This document shows, piece after piece, positions 20,263 to 24,292 of a DNA stretch of 24,292 nt. The notes under the pieces were generated by a model. It was not told the origin of the DNA, did not search any database, and was given only the letters and a program-made list of their open reading frames with translations. Every line of letters begins with the position of its first letter. Positions within the stretch are counted from its first letter, which is position 1. Both the position numbers and the translations under genes were made by a program. This DNA is from CAZMCT01 sp964564785 (GTDB lineage: Bacteria > Planctomycetota > Phycisphaerae > UBA1845 > Fen-1342), in NCBI GenBank assembly GCA_964564785.1, contig CAZMCT010000053.1, positions 1-24,292 of the forward strand. Reading direction: 5' to 3'.

Positions 20263-21444
20263 TCACGCCGGCCAGCGAAAGCCGGCCTTCTCGGCCGCGG
20301 GGTCGGCCACGGGCTTCGCTTCGGGCAGCGCCTTGCCGCGGGCGTCGTAGGCGTTGAAGTTGTAGATGTATTCCCACCAGTTGTGCAGCCGCCCGTCGTC
20401 CGCGCTGACCCCCGGCGCCTTGGGCAGGTGGGTGAACCACCAGCGGATGTAGTTGCGGTGGTAGTCGGGATTGCCCTTCTTGTTCCGGTGCGGCCCGGCC
20501 CACTCTTCGCGGTTGATCGTCCGCTTCCGCCCCGTCAGGTTGGGATAGTTGAGCCAGTCGTCGGCCGTGCTCTCGACCATGCGCTCGCTCGCGAAGTCGT
20601 AGTCCTTCACGCCGTTGGGCGGATAGTGGCAGGTCCCCACGGCCGCGGTCCCCGACTGGTGCTCGTTGGCGCCGAATTTCGCCCAGGTTGTGTCCAACTG
20701 ATCCACCTTCCACCCGCCGTAAATCCGCGACATCGTGGCCTCGGTGCGGTGGCAATTGTCCTCGAGCATCTCGGCCACGCCGCGCTCGACGTTGAAGCCC
20801 ATGATCGCGAACCGCCGCTTGCACGGCACCTCTTCGTACGTCCCGCCGTTGATCTCGAACGCCCCCGGCCCGGCCATGGCCGACTCCCAGTAGCCGAAGT
20901 ACGGCAGGCCCATCATCCAGACTTCGTCGATCTCGCCGCTGTCGACCCGACGGGCCAGATCGAACTCCGCAACCATGTGCGGGTAATCGATACCGTCGGG
21001 CTGGTGCCAGGCCTTTGCGTCGCCCGTGCCGCGCTTGAGTGCGGCCATGTAGCTCTCAGGCGTGTAGACGAAGCCGTCGGTCTTCTTCTGGAACCGGCGC
21101 ACGACCAGCCACTCGACGATCTCGAGCTGCACGAGCCCGCCGCTGGCGTCGCAGATGTCCTGCATGTAGCCTGCCGCCAGCGGCAGCGGGTCGTTCCAGC
21201 CGCCGACCTCGCGCAGCCCCTTCGCCGGCGCATCCGGTTGGTCGGGGCTGTGCAGCTTGCCGGGAATGAGCGGGTTGAACTCGAGGACGAGGACCTTGAC
21301 CAGCAGCGGCTTTTGATCGTGCGCGACCTTGGCCGGCGGCTTGATCTTCGGGAGCTTGGCGGCGTCGAGTTTCTCGATGTCACCGGCGAGCAACGACACC
21401 GCCATGCAGGCGACGACCGACAGGGGACCAAAACGCGGGTACAT
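20263..21444 (-). CDS. Exported protein of unknown function
   Basis: 393 aa from the ATG at 21444-21442, with AGGAG six bases upstream. A hydrophobic signal (about 7-20, PLSVVACMAVSLLAG) indicates export. The mature protein is rich in Trp, Tyr, His and Asn: VKVLVLEFNPLIPG early; WHQPDGIDYPHMVAEFDLAR and IDEVWMMGLPYFGYWESAMA in the middle; NCHRTEATMSRIYGGW; NEHQSGTAAVGTCHYPPNG; and RWWFTHLPKAPG with LHNWWEYIYNFN at the end. This conserved-looking aromatic and His content suggests a secreted enzyme or carbohydrate-binding protein, but I cannot name a family. It stands alone, convergent with the WYL gene and divergent from the Cys-rich peptide cassette. Confidence 0.8.
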   Translation of the reverse strand: MYPRFGPLSVVACMAVSLLAGDIEKLDAAKLPKIKPPAKVAHDQKPLLVKVLVLEFNPLIPGKLHSPDQPDAPAKGLREVGGWNDPLPLAAGYMQDICDASGGLVQLEIVEWLVVRRFQKKTDGFVYTPESYMAALKRGTGDAKAWHQPDGIDYPHMVAEFDLARRVDSGEIDEVWMMGLPYFGYWESAMAGPGAFEINGGTYEEVPCKRRFAIMGFNVERGVAEMLEDNCHRTEATMSRIYGGWKVDQLDTTWAKFGANEHQSGTAAVGTCHYPPNGVKDYDFASERMVESTADDWLNYPNLTGRKRTINREEWAGPHRNKKGNPDYHRNYIRWWFTHLPKAPGVSADDGRLHNWWEYIYNFNAYDARGKALPEAKPVADPAAEKAGFRWPA

Positions 21445-21538
21445 GCTGACTCCTTCCGGGGGCCTGAAACGCTTCATCCTGAGACTACCCCGCCGGAACG
21501 TCTTCGTCGAGTTGCGGAACCAAGAAAGCGCCCGGGGC

Positions 21539-21569
21539 TTGACACGCTGCTGAGGGGGGGGGGTACTAT
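21539..21569 (+). promoter_or_regulatory. Promoter with a ten-G tract in the spacer
   Basis: A perfect -35, TTGACA (21539-21544), and a good -10, TACTAT (21564-21569), are separated by 19 bases, the last ten of which are G (21554-21563). Transcription would start near 21576, giving a leader of about 24 bases that carries GGGAGG. The optimal spacer is 17, so loss or gain of G by slippage would change promoter strength. Confidence 0.65.
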
Positions 21570-21599
21570 TGGATGCACTTGTCCATCGGGAGGTCTGCG

Positions 21600-21851
21600 A
21601 TGAAGCACCGGGTACATCCGATCGCCGTCCTCTGTGTTCTTGGGCTGCTGCTGGGGTTCTCGCTCACGGTCATGGCTGAGGTCATTCCGGGCGTGGAATG
21701 CAAGGCCTGTACGCCGAATCGGCAGGGTTTCCCGGCAACCTGCAACCAGTGCGGCGGGCAGTCGATCAACGTCGGAACGAACTGCGACGTCTGTTGCGCC
21801 TCCTCGACAGATTGTCAGCTCCAACCGGCCGCAGGCGGCATCGTGCCGTAG
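21600..21851 (+). CDS. Small secreted Cys-rich peptide with three CxxC motifs
   Basis: 83 aa; the ATG at 21600 has GGGAGG six bases upstream, which rules out the in-frame ATG at 21573. A signal peptide (1-26, ending TVMA) leaves a mature peptide of about 57 residues with eight cysteines: C34, C37, C48, C51, C62, C65, C66 and C72. The three CxxC pairs (CKAC, CNQC, CDVC) are spaced exactly 14 residues apart, suggesting a repeated small metal- or disulfide-bonded unit. No known family was recognised. It is the first gene of a cassette with a membrane-anchored protein and a MauE-like membrane protein; MauE proteins are linked to disulfide formation in exported Cys-rich proteins such as the methylamine dehydrogenase small subunit. 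It may be an effector, a redox peptide or a metal carrier, all inference. Confidence 0.7.
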   Translation: MKHRVHPIAVLCVLGLLLGFSLTVMAEVIPGVECKACTPNRQGFPATCNQCGGQSINVGTNCDVCCASSTDCQLQPAAGGIVP

Positions 21852-21872
21852 GCCAGGTGCCTGGACGCGCTG

Positions 21873-22769
21873 ATGCACATATCTTCCAGACGCATCGCCG
21901 GGGCCGTTGCTGTGCTGGTGGCGGCCGTCGGCGTGTACTTGGCCATCGTTCAGCCGTGGTCCAAGCCGCGCCGGGCGTTGCCGGCATTGCCGCACTTTGC
22001 GCAGCATGCGGCGTGGTTTCGGGAGCAGCGTGAGTACTGGTCCACGCTGGCGTACACGCCACTGAGCGACGATCTTGCCGTACAGGAGGTCGTTCGCGAG
22101 TGGGTCGGGGCTCGATCCGCCCCGGGGCCGGAAATCGACGCGGAGCTCCTCGTTCGGGATGTGTGCAGCTTCCTGCGCAACATGCACGCACGCAGCGCCG
22201 ATGAGTACCTCGCGCAGGTGGGCGACACACGGCGGTTGCGGACGGGGCTCGCCGACGACAAGTTCACCCATGCGTGTTACAACCAGATGACGGGTGGGAC
22301 GATCGGGGCCGGCGCGGATCCGGTGCGGATTCTGGCCGAGTTCTGGGAAGGTCATCCACAGGCCGTGGCGCGCCCGGTCGCAATCGCGCGTGAAGGCTGT
22401 CTCGATGTGGGCATGTGCATGCCCCGCTCCGAGCGCATCGCGCGCTATGCCGACGAGCCCATCGTTCCGGTGTTCCCCGCGGGGCGCTTCCTCTCGCCGT
22501 TTCCGCTACAGCGCCAGGATTCCTTTGAGAAATGGGTGGCCCCGACGCAGCGCGGCCTCATCCGTGTGACGGAACCCGCCCGGTCATTCGAGGCCGTACT
22601 GACGAAGCACGATGCAGTTCCGCTCTGCTCCCTGAACTGCATCGTGCGGTCCTCGAACGACAGGTACGGCATCTTGAGTGTGCTGTTCTATTTCTCGCCG
22701 GACGACCAACGGTGGTATCTTGAGTCTGGCTCAACCGCGTTCGGAACGCACGTCTTCTGGCCGGTCTGA
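21873..22769 (+). CDS. Membrane-anchored exported protein of unknown function in the Cys-peptide cassette
   Basis: 298 aa from an ATG 21 bases after the stop of the Cys-rich peptide gene; AGGTGCC lies upstream at a longish distance. A single N-terminal hydrophobic segment (residues 8-28, IAGAVAVLVAAVGVYLAIVQP) anchors or exports it; the rest is soluble and presumably periplasmic. Cysteines occur singly and in pairs (RDVCSFLRN, HACYNQ, GCLDVGMC, LCSLNC), which fits an oxidising compartment. The C-terminal part (GILSVLFYFSPDDQRWYLES, GTHVFWPV) looks like a beta-rich domain. No family was recognised. Co-transcription with the Cys-rich peptide and the MauE-like gene suggests it processes, binds or presents the peptide, which is inference from context. 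Confidence 0.7.
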   Translation: MHISSRRIAGAVAVLVAAVGVYLAIVQPWSKPRRALPALPHFAQHAAWFREQREYWSTLAYTPLSDDLAVQEVVREWVGARSAPGPEIDAELLVRDVCSFLRNMHARSADEYLAQVGDTRRLRTGLADDKFTHACYNQMTGGTIGAGADPVRILAEFWEGHPQAVARPVAIAREGCLDVGMCMPRSERIARYADEPIVPVFPAGRFLSPFPLQRQDSFEKWVAPTQRGLIRVTEPARSFEAVLTKHDAVPLCSLNCIVRSSNDRYGILSVLFYFSPDDQRWYLESGSTAFGTHVFWPV

Positions 22770-22794
22770 GGGCCGGCTGAAGCGCCTGGCTCGC

Positions 22795-23238
22795 GTGGTC
22801 ACGCTCGCGGCCCCGGCCGTGGTGCTGATGCTGGCGGGTGTCTCAAAGCTGTTCGGGCCGTTTTTGGCAGGCTATTTCATCTCGTTCGCCTTGCGGATTC
22901 CCCTGCGTCACGCCGTACCGGTCGCGATGGGACTGGGTGCCGCTGAGGTAGCGCTCGGCTTCACATGTCTGCTCATGCTGGGAGTCAGCCGGGTCCCGGC
23001 GCTGTTTGCAGCCGGCCTGTATTCTCTGTTCACCGGCATGCTGCTTCGGGTCCTGATGGTCGATCCGCGAGCGACCACGTGTGGTTGCTTTGGCGACCTG
23101 TTCGGCGGGGTCGGCCAGCACCACCTTCAGATTCAGGTCGCGTTCGACATGGGAATGGTCACGCTGTTGATCGTGCACATGCTCCTCACCCGCAAGCCGC
23201 GCACCACCGCTCGACCAGAACTCCGTCAGTTCCCTTAA
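22795..23238 (+). CDS. MauE/DoxX-like integral membrane protein
   Basis: 147 aa from a GTG at 22795, 25 bases after the previous stop. The start is uncertain: a TTG at 22720 with GGTGG upstream would overlap the previous gene. Four hydrophobic segments are visible, the first being LAAPAVVLMLAGVSKLFGPF. The second half has VAMGLGAAEVALGFTCLLML and ALFAAGLYSLFTGMLLRVLM, followed by TTCGCFGDLFG, the CGCFG motif typical of MauE-domain proteins. MauE is needed for the disulfide-rich small subunit of methylamine dehydrogenase, and the family is thought to handle thiol/disulfide or quinone redox chemistry in the membrane. No methylamine genes are here. Next to a secreted eight-Cys peptide, a role in oxidising that peptide is a sensible inference. 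Confidence 0.8.
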   Translation: MVTLAAPAVVLMLAGVSKLFGPFLAGYFISFALRIPLRHAVPVAMGLGAAEVALGFTCLLMLGVSRVPALFAAGLYSLFTGMLLRVLMVDPRATTCGCFGDLFGGVGQHHLQIQVAFDMGMVTLLIVHMLLTRKPRTTARPELRQFP

Positions 23239-23416
23239 TGCGTGACGCGGGCTGCCGCGCACCCGGCGCAGATTCCGCTTCCCCTTTTTCCACTTCCTCA
23301 CGTTCCCCCGACCGCCGGCCCTCGTGCCCGGCCCGCGACCGCCGTCGCCCGTATTCAGAGATCACCTTGGCACGCGGTCGTATTGAGAGCGATTGATCGC
23401 AGCGGCGGATTTGTGG

Positions 23417-23445
23417 TTGTGCATTTCGATTCGGCGGGCTATGAT
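23417..23445 (+). promoter_or_regulatory. Promoter of the palindrome-bearing short transcript
   Basis: TTGTGC (23417-23422), a 17-base spacer and TATGAT (23440-23445). The start would fall at about 23451-23452, on or next to the GTG of a 27-codon ORF. The gap upstream (23239-23416) shows no supported gene. Confidence 0.5.
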
Positions 23446-23450
23446 CGTGT

Positions 23451-23534
23451 GTGATTACGTTCGAGTCGCGACTCGAACGTCTCATCGAATTGCTGATTGA
23501 AGGGCAGCCCGCCCGGGGTCGGGAGGCCTTTTGA
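23451..23534 (+). CDS. Possible 27-residue leaderless small protein, or small RNA body
   Basis: GTG at 23451 to TGA at 23532-23534 encodes a peptide beginning VITFESRLERLIELLIEG (or M for the GTG) and ending QPARGREAF. The first part would be a good amphipathic helix. It begins at the predicted transcription start, so there would be no leader or ribosome binding site, and it ends seven bases before a strong terminator stem. A GTG start on a leaderless message is unusual, and the 24-bp palindrome inside it equally fits a structured small RNA. I do not recognise the peptide. Confidence 0.35.
   Translation: MITFESRLERLIELLIEGQPARGREAF
23457..23480. repeat. 24-bp perfect palindrome
   Basis: ACGTTCGAGTCG is followed directly by its exact reverse complement. 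In RNA it would form a hairpin at the 5' end of the short transcript; in DNA it could be a dimer-binding site. It contains GTTCGAGTC, like a tRNA T-loop, but no tRNA surrounds it. Confidence 0.85.
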
Positions 23535-23540
23535 CGAGTC

Positions 23541-23588
23541 AGCCGACGTGGCGGAGTTCCTCGGGGCTCTGGCCACGTCGGCTCTTTT
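23541..23588 (+). terminator. Strong factor-independent terminator
   Basis: AGCCGACGTGGC (23541-23552) pairs perfectly with GCCACGTCGGCT (23572-23583), a 12-bp stem with a 19-base loop, followed by CTTTT. It closes a transcript of about 135 bases starting near 23451. Confidence 0.8.
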
Positions 23589-23938
23589 ATCCGCGTGGTG
23601 TGACAGACGCGCGCCCGCAACGGATGAGCGAATTGGCACAGCCCCGGGCGACTGCGGCCCAGCAGCTCGCGCCAGCCGCGAAGGAGCTAAAGCGTGAGCG
23701 GACCGGCCGCGCCCCGCGCTTCGTGACGGCGGTTCTCGCTGCGGACGCGCTGGTGGTTACGCTCTGCGGCGCGTTTTCAGAGCGCAAGAAGGTCCGCCCC
23801 CGGAAGGCCTGTCGTGCCGTACGGCTGCGGCAGTCTCACGCGCAGCTTTTCGCCACTGCGGCCGATGGCAGCGCCGTCCGCGAGGGGCGCCCGCACGGCC
23901 GCCGTGCTCGATCGATAGCAGAAAACGGATGGTGATAC
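23589..23938. other. Gap without a well-supported gene
   Basis: About 350 bases before the HesB-like gene. An ORF from the ATG at 23624 to 23935 (103 codons) is open but has no ribosome binding site and an Arg/Ala-rich, low-structure translation, so it is not called. GGAG before a GTG at 23694 leads only to ten codons. No promoter of quality was seen. Confidence 0.4.
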
Positions 23939-24223
23939 ATGCTCAACGTAACGCAACCCGCACTCGACCGTTTGTCCCGTCGTCTGGCACGTAAAGAAGC
24001 CGCCGCAGATGTCGCTCTGCGATTCACGCGTCGGGAGGGCGGCTGGAAGCTGGGACCGGACCAGACCCGCCCGGGCGACGTCACGTTCGCTCATGAAGGC
24101 CGCACCGTGCTGCTGCTGGACGCGAGCGCGGCCCAGGCGATGAAGGACATGACGCTCGACGTCAGAAACACCCCCGCGGGTCCGCGACTCCGGTTACGTC
24201 GCGGCCGCGGCCCCGTCCGCTAA
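23939..24223 (+). CDS. Cysteine-free HesB/IscA-fold protein
   Basis: 94 aa; GGA-TGG precedes the ATG by about ten bases. The pattern follows A-type iron-sulfur carriers: MLNVTQPALDRLSRRLARKE at the N-terminus, then ALRFTRREGGWKLGPDQTRP, GDVTFAHEGRTVLLLDASAA, and finally MTLDVRNTPAGPRLRL. The positions where IscA and ErpA have their three iron-sulfur cysteines have no Cys; the whole protein lacks cysteine. Comparable Cys-less HesB-like proteins occur in several phyla and cannot carry a cluster in the classical way; their function is unknown. The Arg-rich tail could contact nucleic acid, which is speculation. It is monocistronic as far as the window shows and is followed by paired hairpin repeats. 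Confidence 0.75.
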   Translation: MLNVTQPALDRLSRRLARKEAAADVALRFTRREGGWKLGPDQTRPGDVTFAHEGRTVLLLDASAAQAMKDMTLDVRNTPAGPRLRLRRGRGPVR

Positions 24224-24248
24224 AAGCGCCTAACAAGACCAGCTGGGG

Positions 24249-24290
24249 GACCGACCTCCGGTCGGTCAGTTGACAGGCCGGAGGCCTGTC
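24249..24290. repeat. Pair of inverted hairpin repeats
   Basis: Hairpin one (24249-24267) is GACCGACC, loop TCC, GGTCGGTC. Hairpin two (24272-24290) is GACAGGCC, loop GGA, GGCCTGTC. Read on the opposite strand, the second is the same element as the first, each with GG before it, differing by two base-pair changes that are both compensated in the stem. They lie 25 bases after the HesB-like stop; the window ends two bases later, so more copies may follow. Confidence 0.75.
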
Positions 24291-24292
24291 CC

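Noticed and set aside
23242..23454. 70-codon ORF upstream of the palindrome unit
   Set aside because: No ribosome binding site, Pro/Ala/Arg-rich, and it runs across the promoter.
23450..23485. GTTCGAGTC resembling a tRNA T-loop
   Set aside because: There is no acceptor, D or anticodon arm around it; it is half of a perfect palindrome.
23624..23935. 103-codon ORF before the HesB-like gene
   Set aside because: No ribosome binding site, no recognisable domain, Arg/Ala-rich translation typical of random GC-rich frames.

Overview
The window is very GC-rich and reads as a chromosomal segment of a planctomycete (Planctomycetota; a Phycisphaerae-like lineage is my best guess). The grounds are a pseudopilin with the FTLIELLVV N-terminus and an H-x9-DG-type C-terminus, a PEP-CTERM sorting tag, dockerin-like repeats of the 'DINPFV' type, an RNase HI/zinc-ribbon gene pair, a WYL regulator, and intergenic GC-rich hairpin repeats. 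No rRNA, tRNA, insertion sequence or CRISPR array was found.

Layout. (1) 72-2642, minus strand: a four-gene operon for exported proteins (His/Cys-rich small protein, pseudopilin, PEP-CTERM protein, and a dockerin-bearing paralogue of it). It has a recognisable promoter (TTGACG-N16-TATGAT) and is divergent from a permease pair (DUF318/UPF0718 permease plus TIGR03943 partner, 2798-4650). His/Cys content and family resemblance suggest a transition-metal, perhaps zinc, regulon. (2) 4838-7824: a DUF486 small membrane protein and a large DsbD/ScsB-like disulfide reductase whose thioredoxin domain sits before the membrane domain. (3) 8165-10207: a lipoprotein, a translationally coupled small protein and a XerC/D-type recombinase. 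(4) 10461-12078, minus strand: zinc-ribbon coiled-coil protein and RNase HI with an extra C-terminal Cys domain. (5) 12271-18212: HtrA protease, ThiC, apolipoprotein N-acyltransferase and a HEAT-repeat lipoprotein. (6) 18783-19808: HTH-WYL regulator behind a structured leader. (7) 20263-21444, minus strand: exported protein of unknown function. (8) 21600-23238: a three-gene cassette (secreted eight-Cys peptide, membrane-anchored 298-aa protein, MauE-like membrane protein) behind a TTGACA...TACTAT promoter whose spacer holds ten consecutive G. (9) 23417-24223: a compact promoter/27-codon ORF/terminator unit containing a 24-bp perfect palindrome, then a cysteine-free HesB/IscA-fold protein. (10) The window ends in two inverted hairpin repeats whose stems differ by compensatory changes.

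The best candidates for an undescribed system are the Cys-rich peptide/MauE cassette with its possibly phase-variable promoter (21539-23238), and the divergent exported-protein/permease cluster (72-4650). Assignments rest on reading motifs by eye; no database search was possible. Start sites are given where a Shine-Dalgarno sequence or family length decides them and are flagged where they do not.
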